From the NCBI RefSeq assembly GCF_000720325.1, contig NZ_JOJM01000022.1, forward strand, positions 1 to 64,000: 64,000 nucleotides of DNA. The letters are read 5' to 3'. The stretch is from Streptomyces sp. NRRL B-1347. GTDB lineage: Bacteria; Actinomycetota; Actinomycetes; Streptomycetales; Streptomycetaceae. The position numbers were made by a program, and so were the translations under genes. Below the pieces are notes generated by a model. The model worked only from the letters and a program-made list of their open reading frames with translations. It made no database searches and was not told the origin of the DNA. This document shows positions 44,090 through 52,649 of the stretch, in pieces (position 1 is the first letter of the stretch; each line of letters begins with the position of its first letter).

Positions 44090-46572
44090 TGACGCGACAG
44101 GGCAATGAAGTGACAGTGAGTGACAGAGGAGTGTCGGAGAACGTGGTGTGGTCGGGTACGTGGGTCGCTGAGCGGCTCGGTGTGGAGCTCGTCGGCGACG
44201 ACCGGCTGCGGGACCTCCTCGGGCTCGCGCTGCGGCGCAACCCCAAGCGCGCCCACCTCCTGGTGTCGAACGTGCTCGGCAAGCACGTGCCGCAGCCGCC
44301 CTCGGTCGTACGGCGGTCCGGGTACGAGCTCGGCCTGCGGGTGCGCGAGCTGCTCGGCCCCGACGCCTGCGCGCGCGCCGTCGTGCTCGGCTACGCGGAG
44401 ACGGCGACGGGCCTCGGCCACTGCGTCGCCGACGGCGTCGGCGACGCCCCCTACCTGCACTCGACGCGCCGCCCCGTCGCGGGCGTGGCGCGCGCGGGCG
44501 GCTTCGAGGAGGCCCACTCGCACGCCACCTCGCACCTGCTGCTCCCCGAGGACCCCCGGCTGCTCGCGGGCGCCGGCGCCCTGGTCCTCGTCGACGACGA
44601 GTTCTCCACCGGCAACACCGTCCTCAACACCGTCCGCGCCCTGCACGCGCGCTTCCCGCGCGAGCGGTACGTCATCGTGGCCCTGGTCGACATGCGCGCC
44701 CCCGCCGACCGCGACCGCCTCGACGCCTTCGCCGCGGAGATCGGCGCCCGCATCGACCTGGTGGCCCTCGCGTCGGGCACGGTGCGGCTGCCGGACGGGG
44801 TGCTGGAGAAGGGGCGGGCACTGGTCGAGGAGCACGAGGCCGAGGCGGAGCCCCCGCCCGCCCCGCGCGCCGAGCCCGCCCCCGTCACCCGTGTCCCCCT
44901 GGCCTGGCCCGACGGCGTCCCCGACGGCGGCAGGCACGGCTTCACGCCCGCGCACCGGGCGCGCCTCGCGGCCGCCCTCCCCGGCATGGCGGAGCGGATC
45001 GCGCGGGCGCTGCCCGAGGACGCCCGGCGCGTCCTCGTCCTCGGCTTCGAGGAGCTGATGTACGCGCCGCTCGCGCTCGGCGTCGCCCTGGAGGGGCACA
45101 TCGGCGACCGGGCGGAGGTCCGCTACTCCACCACCACCCGCTCGCCCGTCCTCGCCGTCGACGACCCCGGCTACGCCATCCGCACCCGGCTCGTCTTCCC
45201 CGCCCACGACGACCCCGCCGACGGGCCCGGCGACCGCTACGCCTACAACGTGGCGGGCGGCGGCTTCGACGCGGTCGTCGCCGTCGTCGACTCCACCGCC
45301 GACACGGCCGCCCTGCACGCCCCCGACGGGCTCCTCGCCGAGCTCTCCGCGCACACCGGGCACGTGCTGCTCGCCGTCGTGCCCTCGTACGCACCCGAAA
45401 GGTCCCCGTCCGTGCTGCCCGATCCCCTCCGCGGTCCCGCCTTCTCCTCGTACGCGCCCGACGACGTCGGCTGGCTGCTCCAGGACCTGTCGGAGGTCAC
45501 GCTCGAAGCGCCCACCGAGGAGCGCGAGGAGGCGATCCAGAGCGGCGGCGCCCACTACGCCGAGTCGCTGCCCGTCGAGTACCAGCCGAGCGCGCAGTAC
45601 CAGGAGCTGTTCCGGGCCGCGCTCGACACCTCCGCCGCCCGCGTCGCGCAGGCCGTCGGCACGGTCACCGAGACGGTCGTCGCCGAGCGCTCGCCCCGCC
45701 CCGTGCTCGTCTCCCTGGCCCGCGCGGGCACCCCCGTCGGCGTCCTGATGCGCCGCTGGGCGCGGTACCGCCACGGCCTCGACCTGCCGCACTACGCGGT
45801 GTCGATCGTGCGCGGCCGCGGCATCGACGCCAACGCGCTGCGCTGGCTCGCCGCGCACCACGACCCGGCCGACGTCGTGTTCGTCGACGGCTGGACCGGC
45901 AAGGGCGCCATCACCCGTGAACTCGCCGCCGCGATACGGGAGTTCGAGGAGGCCGAGGGCGTCACCGGGTTCAGTCCGGAGATGGCCGTGCTCGCCGACC
46001 CGGGCTCCTGCGTGCGGACGTACGGCACCCGCGAGGACTACCTCATCCCCTCCGCCTGCCTCAACTCCACGGTCTCCGGCCTCATCTCGCGCACCGTCCT
46101 GCGCGCCGACCTCGTCGGGCCCGACGACTTCCACGGCGCGAAGTTCTACCGCGACCTCGCCCCCGCCGACGTCTCCGCCGACTTCGTGGACGCGGTCGCC
46201 GCCCGCTTCGACGAGGTGGCCGACGCCGTGGACACCCGGGTCAAGGAGCTGCTCGCCGCCGACCGCGCCCCCACCTGGGAGGGCTGGGCCGCCGTGGAGC
46301 GGATCAGTGAGGAGTACGGCATCCACGACGTGAACCTCGTCAAGCCCGGCGTCGGCGAGACCACGCGCGTGCTGCTCCGCCGGGTGCCGTGGAAGATCCT
46401 CGCCAGGGCGGGGGCGGGCGCCGACCTGGACCACGTCCGGCTGCTCGCCGCCCAGCGCGGCGTGCCCGTCGAGGAGGTGGACGGGCTCCCGTACACCTGC
46501 GTGGGCCTCATCCACCCCCAGTACACGCGCGGGGCGACCGGCGCCGACGGCAAGGCGGTGACCGGAGCGTGA
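44089..46572 (+). CDS. PRTase-TRSP-StiP fusion protein, Ter biosynthetic module
   Basis: 827 aa. ATG 44089 overlaps the previous stop, although GTG 44131 could also serve. Residues about 20-235 are a phosphoribosyltransferase with the PRPP loop LVLVDDEFSTGNT at 165-177. About 275-470 correspond to the TRSP domain that follows it in Ter operons. About 500-827 are the StiP-type domain (ILVSLARAGTPVGVLM-like opening, VDGWTGKGAIT, DPGSCVRTYG and SACLNSTVSG with candidate active Cys). These parts are separate genes in some bacteria. It is predicted to build a ribosylated small molecule with HpcH and HAD. Confidence 0.83.
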   Translation: MTRQGNEVTVSDRGVSENVVWSGTWVAERLGVELVGDDRLRDLLGLALRRNPKRAHLLVSNVLGKHVPQPPSVVRRSGYELGLRVRELLGPDACARAVVLGYAETATGLGHCVADGVGDAPYLHSTRRPVAGVARAGGFEEAHSHATSHLLLPEDPRLLAGAGALVLVDDEFSTGNTVLNTVRALHARFPRERYVIVALVDMRAPADRDRLDAFAAEIGARIDLVALASGTVRLPDGVLEKGRALVEEHEAEAEPPPAPRAEPAPVTRVPLAWPDGVPDGGRHGFTPAHRARLAAALPGMAERIARALPEDARRVLVLGFEELMYAPLALGVALEGHIGDRAEVRYSTTTRSPVLAVDDPGYAIRTRLVFPAHDDPADGPGDRYAYNVAGGGFDAVVAVVDSTADTAALHAPDGLLAELSAHTGHVLLAVVPSYAPERSPSVLPDPLRGPAFSSYAPDDVGWLLQDLSEVTLEAPTEEREEAIQSGGAHYAESLPVEYQPSAQYQELFRAALDTSAARVAQAVGTVTETVVAERSPRPVLVSLARAGTPVGVLMRRWARYRHGLDLPHYAVSIVRGRGIDANALRWLAAHHDPADVVFVDGWTGKGAITRELAAAIREFEEAEGVTGFSPEMAVLADPGSCVRTYGTREDYLIPSACLNSTVSGLISRTVLRADLVGPDDFHGAKFYRDLAPADVSADFVDAVAARFDEVADAVDTRVKELLAADRAPTWEGWAAVERISEEYGIHDVNLVKPGVGETTRVLLRRVPWKILARAGAGADLDHVRLLAAQRGVPVEEVDGLPYTCVGLIHPQYTRGATGADGKAVTGA

Positions 46573-47387
46573 GCGCCCGTACCGTCCGGCTCGTCGCCAG
46601 CGACCTCGACCGCACCCTCATCTACTCCGCCGCCGCGCTCGGCCTGCGCATGCCCGACGCCGACGCGCCGCGCCTGCTGTGCGTCGAGGTGTACGAGGGC
46701 AAGCCGCTGTCGTACGTCACGGAGACCGCCGCCGGGCTCCTCGCGGAGCTCGGCAGGGCCGCCGTGTTCGTGCCCACGACCACGCGTACGCGCGAGCAGT
46801 ACGCGCGCATCCACCTGCCGGGCCCGGCGCCCGCGTACGCGATCTGCGCCAACGGCGGCCACCTGCTCGTCGACGGCGTCCCCGACTCCGACTGGCGCGC
46901 GGCCGTCGACCGGCGCATCGCGGCGGAGTGCGCCTCCCTGGAGGAGGTCCGCGCCCATCTGCTGCGCACCGCGGACCCGGCCTGGCTGCTCAAGGAGCGC
47001 GTCGCCGAGGACCTCTTCGCCTACCTGGTCGTCGAGCGCGCCCTGCTGCCGGACGGCTGGGTCAAGGAACTCGGCGCGTGGGCGGAGCAGCGCGGCTGGA
47101 CCGTCTCGCTCCAGGGGCGCAAGGTGTACGCCGTGCCGCGGCCGCTCACCAAGAGCGCGGCGATGCGGGAGGTCGCGCGGCGGGTCGGCGCCGACGAGAC
47201 GCTGGCCGCGGGGGATTCGCTGCTCGACGCGGATCTGCTGGCCGCGGCGGACCGGGCCTTCCGGCCCTCGCACGGGGAGTTGGCCGACGTCGGCTGGACC
47301 GTGCCGGGGCTCGTGGTGGTGCCGGAGGCCGGGGTGGCGGCGGGGGAGGAGATCGCGCGGCGGCTGGCCCTCGCGGCGCATTCGTAG
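46569..47387 (+). CDS. HAD-superfamily phosphatase, Ter operon
   Basis: 272 aa. GTG 46569 overlaps the StiP stop (GTGA). HAD motif I is LVASDLDRTLIY (Asp nucleophile and acid/base, residues about 8-19). Motif II is the Thr run VPTTTRTREQY, and motif IV is AAGDSLLDADLL. A C2-type cap lies between. It is the third gene of the overlapping trio and should dephosphorylate the PRTase product. It is the Cof/sucrose-phosphatase-like branch. Confidence 0.87.
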   Translation: MSARTVRLVASDLDRTLIYSAAALGLRMPDADAPRLLCVEVYEGKPLSYVTETAAGLLAELGRAAVFVPTTTRTREQYARIHLPGPAPAYAICANGGHLLVDGVPDSDWRAAVDRRIAAECASLEEVRAHLLRTADPAWLLKERVAEDLFAYLVVERALLPDGWVKELGAWAEQRGWTVSLQGRKVYAVPRPLTKSAAMREVARRVGADETLAAGDSLLDADLLAAADRAFRPSHGELADVGWTVPGLVVVPEAGVAAGEEIARRLALAAHS

Positions 47388-47426
47388 CCCGTCCGGCGTT
47401 CGCGTGGCGCGGCGTAATCTTGGGGC

Positions 47427-47636
47427 ATGCCTCGTTACGAGTACCGCTGCCGTCCCTGTGGGGACACCTTCGAGCTGAGCCGGCCCATGGCGGAGTCCGG
47501 GGAGCCCGCCGTGTGCCCGGCCGGGCACGAGGACACCGTGAAGCTCCTGTCGGCCGTGGCGGTCGGCGGCTCCGCCCCCGCCCCGGCCGGAGGGGGAGGC
47601 GGCGGCGGTTGCTGCGGCGGCGGCTGCTGCGGCTAG
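47427..47636 (+). CDS. FmdB-family zinc-ribbon protein with Gly/Cys tail
   Basis: 69 aa. The N-terminal zinc ribbon is YEYRCRPCGDTFELSRPMAE and later CPAGH, supplying CxxC and C/H ligands. The C-terminal third is GGGGGGGCCGGGCCG, with two Cys pairs on a flexible Gly run, which resembles a thiol or metal-clamp tail. The stop shares a CTAG with the stop of the convergent kinase gene. The general family has regulatory roles; the role here is unknown. Confidence 0.85.
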   Translation: MPRYEYRCRPCGDTFELSRPMAESGEPAVCPAGHEDTVKLLSAVAVGGSAPAPAGGGGGGGCCGGGCCG

Positions 47637-48616
47637 CGCAGCACGTCGGCCGCGCCGAGCAGGCCCAACTCCGCCCGCGTGGGGGCGCCTTCCCAGTCCC
47701 CGCGCGAGGCGACCGCGAAGGCCCCGGTGGTCACCGCCCGTTCGAGCCGCGCCGGCACGTCCGCACCGTCGAGCAGCGCGGACAGGTACCCGGCGACGAA
47801 CGCGTCCCCGGCGCCCACCGTGTCGACCACGCGCACCGGCACCGCCGGGCGGTGCCACGACGCGCCCCCGGCCGCGTACGCGCTGGCGCCGTCCGCGCCC
47901 AGCTTCACGACGACCTCGGGGACGCCGAGCCGCAGCAGCCGCTCGGCCGCCCCGCGCGCGTCGGCCGGTTCGCCCTCCTGCGGCAGGCACACCGGCAGCT
48001 CGTCGGCGGAGGCCACGAGCACGTCGACGTACGGCATCCAGGGGCGCAGGAAGGCGCCCGCCGCATCCGTACTCCACAGCCGGGAGCGGAAGTTGACGTC
48101 CAGGCAGACCGGCACGGCGTGCTCGCGCGCCAGGCGCAGCACCCGCTCCCAGGCGGCCCGGGCCGCCTCGCCGAGGGCCGGGGTGACGCCGGTCAGGTGC
48201 AGCAGCCGCGGCGGCGCCGCGGCGAAGGCCCGCGCGACGGCGTCCGCGTCGACCCGTGAACCGGCGGACCCTGAGCGGTAGTAGTGGACCCGCGTCACCT
48301 CCGGGAGGCGCGGCTCGAACAGGATCAGACCGGTCGGCGCGTGCGGGTCGCGCAGGGCGCCCGTGACGTCCACGCCCTCGGCCCGCAGCGTCCGCAGGAC
48401 CAGCTCACCGGCCTCGTCGTCGCCGACGGCGCCCGCCCAGGCCGCGCCGTGCCCGAGCCGGGCCAGGCCGACGGCCACGTTCGACTCGGCCCCCGCTACG
48501 GACACGGTCATGGTGCCGCCCAGCTTCAGCGGCCCCTCGCCGCGCAGCGCTGCCATGGTCTCCCCGAAGGTGAACACGTCAGGGCCCGGCCCGGTGCCCG
48601 CGCGCATCCCGCTCAC
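47633..48616 (-). CDS. kdgK: 2-dehydro-3-deoxygluconate kinase, PfkB family
   Basis: 327 aa. GTG 48616 overlaps the aldolase stop (GTGA), so the two are translationally coupled. PfkB motifs: FTFGETMAALRG near the start, SVAGAESNVAVGLARLG, and the catalytic VDTVGAGDAFVAGYLSALL near 275. The pattern VHYYRSGSAGSRVDADAV is typical of KDG kinases. It phosphorylates KDG to KDPG, which the upstream-encoded aldolase cleaves. Confidence 0.9.
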   Translation of the reverse strand: MSGMRAGTGPGPDVFTFGETMAALRGEGPLKLGGTMTVSVAGAESNVAVGLARLGHGAAWAGAVGDDEAGELVLRTLRAEGVDVTGALRDPHAPTGLILFEPRLPEVTRVHYYRSGSAGSRVDADAVARAFAAAPPRLLHLTGVTPALGEAARAAWERVLRLAREHAVPVCLDVNFRSRLWSTDAAGAFLRPWMPYVDVLVASADELPVCLPQEGEPADARGAAERLLRLGVPEVVVKLGADGASAYAAGGASWHRPAVPVRVVDTVGAGDAFVAGYLSALLDGADVPARLERAVTTGAFAVASRGDWEGAPTRAELGLLGAADVLR

Positions 48617-49284
48617 GCGCACACCGCCACGAACCGCCGCGCGCGGCGCCGCAGCGCGTCCAGGTCGCCGCCGTCCGCCGCGTCCCCGACGAGCGGCGAG
48701 CCCACGCCCACCGCCGCGGCACCGTGCTCCAGATAGGCCGCCGCCGCGGCCGCGTCCACCCCGCCGACCGGTACGAACGGCAGGTCGGGGAAGGGGCCGC
48801 GGAGCGCCTTCAGATAGTCGGGGCCGCCCGTCGCCGACGCCGGGAAGACCTTCAGGGCGGTCGCGCCCGCCGCGCTCGCGGCGATCACGTCGGTCGGGGT
48901 CAGGACGCCCGCGAGCACGGGCAGGCCGAGGCCGAGGCCGGTGTCGACGCCCGCGCCGAGGCCGGGCGTCACGATCAGGTTGGCGCCCGCCGCGGCCGCG
49001 CGCCGGGCGTCGTCCGCCGTCAGGACCGTGCCCGCGCCGAGCCACGCGTCCGGGCCGAGCTCGGCCCGCGCCCGCTCCAGTACGCCGAGCGCGCCGGAGC
49101 CGCTCAGCGAGACCTCGACGAGCGGCACCCCGGACCCGACCAGCGCCAGGACGGTACGGAACGACGCCTCCGGGTCGCGGCCGCGCACGATGGCGAGCAG
49201 CCGCCGGGCCCGCAGGGCGGTGAGGAAGCCGGCCGCACCCGTGGCCGAACCGTCGGTCGAACTCTTGGTCACACCCTCGGTCAT
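48613..49284 (-). CDS. eda: 2-dehydro-3-deoxyphosphogluconate aldolase
   Basis: 223 aa. The Schiff-base Lys is Lys145 in ATALKVFPAS. Glu57 in LVEVSL and GAGTVLTADDA (phosphate loop region) fit KDPG aldolase. It splits KDPG into pyruvate and glyceraldehyde-3-phosphate. It is paired with kdgK but not with edd, so it serves hexuronate or KDG catabolism rather than a full Entner-Doudoroff route. No dedicated sugar regulator is adjacent. Confidence 0.92.
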   Translation of the reverse strand: MTEGVTKSSTDGSATGAAGFLTALRARRLLAIVRGRDPEASFRTVLALVGSGVPLVEVSLSGSGALGVLERARAELGPDAWLGAGTVLTADDARRAAAAGANLIVTPGLGAGVDTGLGLGLPVLAGVLTPTDVIAASAAGATALKVFPASATGGPDYLKALRGPFPDLPFVPVGGVDAAAAAAYLEHGAAAVGVGSPLVGDAADGGDLDALRRRARRFVAVCA

Positions 49285-49356
49285 GCCCTCAGGCTCGCAC
49301 AGGCGCTCGGGCGCTCCGACGCGGGGCCCGACAGGCGGGCGGGACCGGCCCGGGGC

Positions 49357-50718
49357 TCAGCCGGCGCCCTGCCCCCGCTCCTCGCGGATCCGCGCGACCA
49401 CCCGCGCCGCCGTCGCGCGCACGGCCTCCGTCTCGGTCAGGAACTGCCAGTAGTCGGGGTGACGGCCCTCCAGGGCGGCCACCGCGCGGTCCAGGCGGGC
49501 CACCGCCTCGTCCAGCGGCCGCGCGTGCTGCGGGTCGGGGCGCTGGCGGCCCGCCATGGCCAGGCGCTGGGCGTCGCGCACCGCGAACCGGGTGCGCTCG
49601 ATCTCCGCCTGCGGGTCCTTGGAGACCTCGTTCAGCCGCCGGAGCCGGTCACCGGCGGCGGACACGGCCTCGTCGGTGGAGTTGAGCAGGGCCCGCACGG
49701 TCGAAAGGCGCGCCGTCGCGTCCGGCCACCGCTGCTCCTCGCGGGCCCGCTGGGCCTCCTTCAGCTTGGTCTCCGCCTGCCGCACGCTCTCCGCGGCCTG
49801 CTCGGGGACGCGCTGGAGGTCCTGCCAGCAGGCCGCGGAGAAGCGCCGCCGCAGCTCGCTCAGGACCGGCTCGACCTGCTCGCTGCGGGTGGTCAGGGCC
49901 TGGGCGCGGGTGCGCAGCGACACCAGCCGACGGTCGATCTCACGCGCCCGCTCGGGCAGCCGCTCGGCCTCCGCGCGGACGGCCTCCGCGTCGCGCACGA
50001 CCCGGTCGGCGCGCTGCAGCGTGTCGGCGACGCCGTGCTGCCCGGCGCCCTGGTTGAGCTTGGTCAGCTCGGGCGCGAGCGCGGCGAGCCGCCCCGCCAG
50101 GTCGTCGGCCTTCAGGCCCGCGCCGCGCACCGCGTCCAGGGCGTTGCTCGCGGCCAGGAGCGTCTGCCGGGCCCGCTCCACGGCCGGGGCGAGCCGGGCG
50201 AGCTGGGTCTCCGCCTTGTCGAGCAGCGGCCCGAGCCCCTGCGAGAAGCGGTCGAGGTCCTGCTTGGTCCTGCCGAGCGCGTCCTTGGCCGCCGTCAGCT
50301 CGGTGCGCGCCCGGGCGGCGGCGGACGTCTCCAGGTCGTCCCGGTCCAGGTCGTGCGCGTCGACGGCGCTGATGTACTGGTGGCTGACCTCGTCGATGCG
50401 CTGCCCGAGCGCCTCGAAGTCCGCGGCGGCCCGCCGCGCGGCGGGCGAGGAGTCCACTGCGGCGATCGTCTCGATCGAGATCCGCAGGTCCCGCTGCGCG
50501 GTGTCCAGCTCGTAGAACGCGGCGGCCGCCGCGTCCTTGGCCGCCTGGGCATCGGCCCGCACGCCTTCCCCACGCCCCCCGAACCACCGCCGGGTCCCAC
50601 CCCCGGCAAAGGCCCCGGGCAACACGGCGACGAGAAGGGAAAGGGGCAGCAGAACGAGGGCCAGGGCGTCCCGAAGGGGCCGGGGTGCGGCGTCCCGAAG
50701 GGGCGCGGGGCGAGACAC
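49357..50718 (-). CDS. Membrane-anchored coiled-coil protein
   Basis: 453 aa from GTG 50718. The upstream in-frame extension to 50841 runs through a dispersed intergenic repeat, so it is excluded. One membrane segment (ALVLLPLSLLVAVLPGAFAG, residues about 15-34) is followed by nearly 400 residues of Ala/Arg/Glu-rich helix with heptads (ELTAAKDALGRTKQDLDRFS, EVRAEAERLPERAREID-like stretches). No enzyme motif is present. It is probably an envelope-tethered structural or scaffold protein. Confidence 0.78.
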   Translation of the reverse strand: MSRPAPLRDAAPRPLRDALALVLLPLSLLVAVLPGAFAGGGTRRWFGGRGEGVRADAQAAKDAAAAAFYELDTAQRDLRISIETIAAVDSSPAARRAAADFEALGQRIDEVSHQYISAVDAHDLDRDDLETSAAARARTELTAAKDALGRTKQDLDRFSQGLGPLLDKAETQLARLAPAVERARQTLLAASNALDAVRGAGLKADDLAGRLAALAPELTKLNQGAGQHGVADTLQRADRVVRDAEAVRAEAERLPERAREIDRRLVSLRTRAQALTTRSEQVEPVLSELRRRFSAACWQDLQRVPEQAAESVRQAETKLKEAQRAREEQRWPDATARLSTVRALLNSTDEAVSAAGDRLRRLNEVSKDPQAEIERTRFAVRDAQRLAMAGRQRPDPQHARPLDEAVARLDRAVAALEGRHPDYWQFLTETEAVRATAARVVARIREERGQGAG

Positions 50719-50766
50719 GATGCGGTTCCGCCGCGTGGGCGCGCCCAGCCGCGACCGACCCGCAGA
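50689..50766. repeat. Dispersed Streptomyces repeat, copy 2
   Basis: Copy of the element at 32021-32095: CCCGAAGGGGCGCGGGGC, CCGCCGCGTGGGCGCG and ACCCGCAG in the same order and spacing, with scattered changes. It overlaps the first ten codons of the coiled-coil gene, which may have recruited its start inside the repeat. Confidence 0.6.
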
Positions 50767-50922
50767 CGGAGACGAGGGCACCGACGGAGAGGCGGAAGAG
50801 GCCGTGCCACACCTGTGTGGCTGCGATGGTGTCGCCGTCACTGTCCCTCTCCCGTGCTGTCATCCGCCCTGCCCGGCCGGTGTCACATTCTCCCACCGGT
50901 AGAGGACGAACACACGGGGTGG

Positions 50923-51735
50923 TCAGTTCGCCGCGCGCACCGTGATGCTGCCGTCGACGCTGCGTACCGACACGTGGTGCGGGCTGTCGTCGGCGCGCGG
51001 CACGGACACGTCGACGCCGCCGTCCACGCTCTTGGTGTCCACCCGGTACCGGGCGTCGGGCAGACCGACGTTCACGGACCCGTCCGTGCTCCGCGCCCGC
51101 ACCCGGTCCGGTACGGCGTCGAGTTCGAGCCATACGGAACCGTCCTGGGACTGGGCGCTGACCCGCTTCGACGTGACCCCGTCGGTCCGCACGGAGCCGT
51201 CGGCGCTGCGCAGGTCCAGCGGCCCGCTGCTGTTCCGCACGGTCACGCTGCCGTCGGCCGTGCGCACCTTCAGGGGCTCGCGGAAACCGCTGGCGGTCAC
51301 CTGGCCGTCGCGGTTCACGATGGTCACGGCGACGCCGCGGGGGACGACGACGCGGTGCTTGGCGGAGCAATTGCTGATCAGGCCGCTGCACTTCACCCGG
51401 AACGTGAGCTTGTCGCCCTCGGCGCTCTGCTTCCAGGTGACCTTGGGGCTCCCGCCGAGCACGGTCCTGCCGTCGAACCAGCGCGTCACCCGTACGTCCT
51501 TCACGCGGTCCGAGACGACGACGTCCAGGGCGGAGTCGTCGGAGTCGAGGGTCAGCGTCCTGCCGGGCAGGCTGAACGCCCGCCGCTCCGGCGTCTTGTC
51601 GTCGTCGGCGCTGGCCCCGCACGCGGAGACGAGCCCGATCACGGCCGCCGTGGCGCCGACACCGGCGATGATGCGCGCGCTCCGCGGACCGAGCGGCCCC
51701 CGCGGACCCGGGCGACGGCTGTGGGCGGTGGTCAT
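50923..51735 (-). CDS. DUF4097-type beta-repeat lipoprotein
   Basis: 270 aa from ATG 51735. The signal peptide ends in lipobox VSAC with Cys39. The mature part is a beta-helix-like series of short repeats with D-G-S-V at each turn (RTADGSVTVRNSSGPL, RSADGSVRTDGVTSK, QSQDGSVWLELDA, RSTDGSVNVGLPDA, KSVDGGVDVSVP, RSVDGSITV), about seven turns. Two Cys sit in KCSGLISNCSAK. It is surface-anchored and of unknown function. Confidence 0.87.
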   Translation of the reverse strand: MTTAHSRRPGPRGPLGPRSARIIAGVGATAAVIGLVSACGASADDDKTPERRAFSLPGRTLTLDSDDSALDVVVSDRVKDVRVTRWFDGRTVLGGSPKVTWKQSAEGDKLTFRVKCSGLISNCSAKHRVVVPRGVAVTIVNRDGQVTASGFREPLKVRTADGSVTVRNSSGPLDLRSADGSVRTDGVTSKRVSAQSQDGSVWLELDAVPDRVRARSTDGSVNVGLPDARYRVDTKSVDGGVDVSVPRADDSPHHVSVRSVDGSITVRAAN

Positions 51736-51926
51736 GGTGGTCTTCTCCCCTGGAACCCCTCGCGGCCCCTGCCGCGAGCACACTCCGAACAGTAGGGAGC
51801 GGAGCGCCGTCGGCGGGATGTGGGCCGCTACCGGATCCGAGGTGGGGCTAGCCCCCCTGCCGATCGGGGGGCCGCCACGGGTTTGCGGTCCAGTGCCACC
51901 GGCAAGGTAGGCTGTCCACTCGTCCC

Positions 51927-51998
51927 GGGCGCGTAGCTCAGGGGTAGAGCGTCGCCCTTACAAGGCGAATGTCGGCGGTTCGAAACCGTCCGCGCCCA
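51927..51998 (+). tRNA. tRNA-Val(TAC)
   Basis: 72 nt with a full cloverleaf: acceptor GGGCGCG/CGCGCCC, D-arm GCTCAGGGGTAGAGC, anticodon stem TCGCC/GGCGA with loop CTTACAA (anticodon TAC), and T-arm GGCGG-TTCGAAA-CCGTC. CCA is not encoded. Its 3' half is the integration site of the island that follows. Confidence 0.93.
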
Positions 51999-52004
51999 CC
52001 GGGT
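51970..52004. repeat. attL: tRNA-Val 3' end, 35-bp direct repeat
   Basis: Identical over 35 bp to 56791-56825. It starts in the variable loop (TGTCGGCGGTTCG) and ends past the tRNA (CCCACCGGGT). The tRNA stays intact on this side. Confidence 0.92.
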
Positions 52005-52019
52005 CTGACCTGCAACGGG

Positions 52020-52049
52020 GAGCCCCGTACCGAGATCGGTACGGGGCTC
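52020..52049 (+). terminator. Terminator for tRNA-Val supplied by the island
   Basis: 14-bp perfect stem (52020-52033 with 52036-52049), GAGCCCCGTACCGA and its complement, with a 2-nt gap at the apex and TTT after. Confidence 0.9.
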
Positions 52050-52096
52050 TTTGTAGATCATTTAGGAGACCCTTGGGAGATCATCCCGTCGGGCCC

Positions 52097-52294
52097 TCAC
52101 GACCTGGCCCGACGCGCCACCCGCTGCCCGAGTCGCCACCGTGCCCCCAGGCAGTCCAGACGGTGCCTGCGCATCTCCGGCGTCACGTGCTCGTACGTAC
52201 GTATGCCACAGACGCACACGAAGCCCCGGCCACCGACCCCCAGCCAGGGCTTCGTCGCGCCCCGCGTGCCCGCCGTTCGCGCTAGGACACCCAC
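52097..52294 (-). CDS. Possible small zinc-finger-like protein
   Basis: 65 aa from GTG 52294. The C-terminal half, FVCVCGIRTYEHVTPEMRRH followed by RLDCLG, has C-x-C, two His and a further Cys spaced like a small zinc site. The N-terminal part is low complexity. No clear ribosome site supports it, and I do not recognise the family. It may be the remnant of a longer gene. Confidence 0.35.
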   Translation of the reverse strand: MGVLARTAGTRGATKPWLGVGGRGFVCVCGIRTYEHVTPEMRRHRLDCLGARWRLGQRVARRARS

Positions 52295-52378
52295 ACGGGT
52301 CACAAAGCGGCCACAGCGCCCCTCCCCACTCCACGCCCTGCATGATGCCTTCAGCATTCGGCGCCAGAGGGAGAAGCC

Positions 52379-52630
52379 ATGGCCAGCTACAGCGAGATCC
52401 AGAAGGCTGTGAGGGGCGAGAAGTTCAGGGTCTGGTTCGCGTGGGTGTCGGGCGGCACCATCTGGCTGATGATCACGAACGCAACCAAGGCCATCGCCGT
52501 CGTCAGTGTCATCACTCAGATCCTCCTGGTCGTCCTGGGCATCCTCTCGACCATCGCCGCAGTACGGATGAGGAACGCCTTCAACCGTAAGGCCGAAGCC
52601 GCCCGCAAGGAGGTCCTCGGCGACCTATGA
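52379..52630 (+). CDS. Small membrane protein
   Basis: 83 aa from ATG 52379, with GAGGGAGAAG upstream. Hydrophobic residues 20-62 form one or two membrane segments (FRVWFAWVSGGTIWLMI, AVVSVITQILLVVLGILSTI). A basic amphipathic C-terminus (RMRNAFNRKAEAARKEVLG) follows. No family was recognised. It is the first intact gene of the island and is followed directly by the HNH pseudogene. Confidence 0.7.
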   Translation: MASYSEIQKAVRGEKFRVWFAWVSGGTIWLMITNATKAIAVVSVITQILLVVLGILSTIAAVRMRNAFNRKAEAARKEVLGDL

Positions 52631-52649
52631 CGGCGAGGGGGATTCCGTG

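Noticed and set aside
50719..50841. Longer start for the coiled-coil gene
   Set aside because: The extra codons run through a dispersed intergenic repeat and lack a ribosome site.
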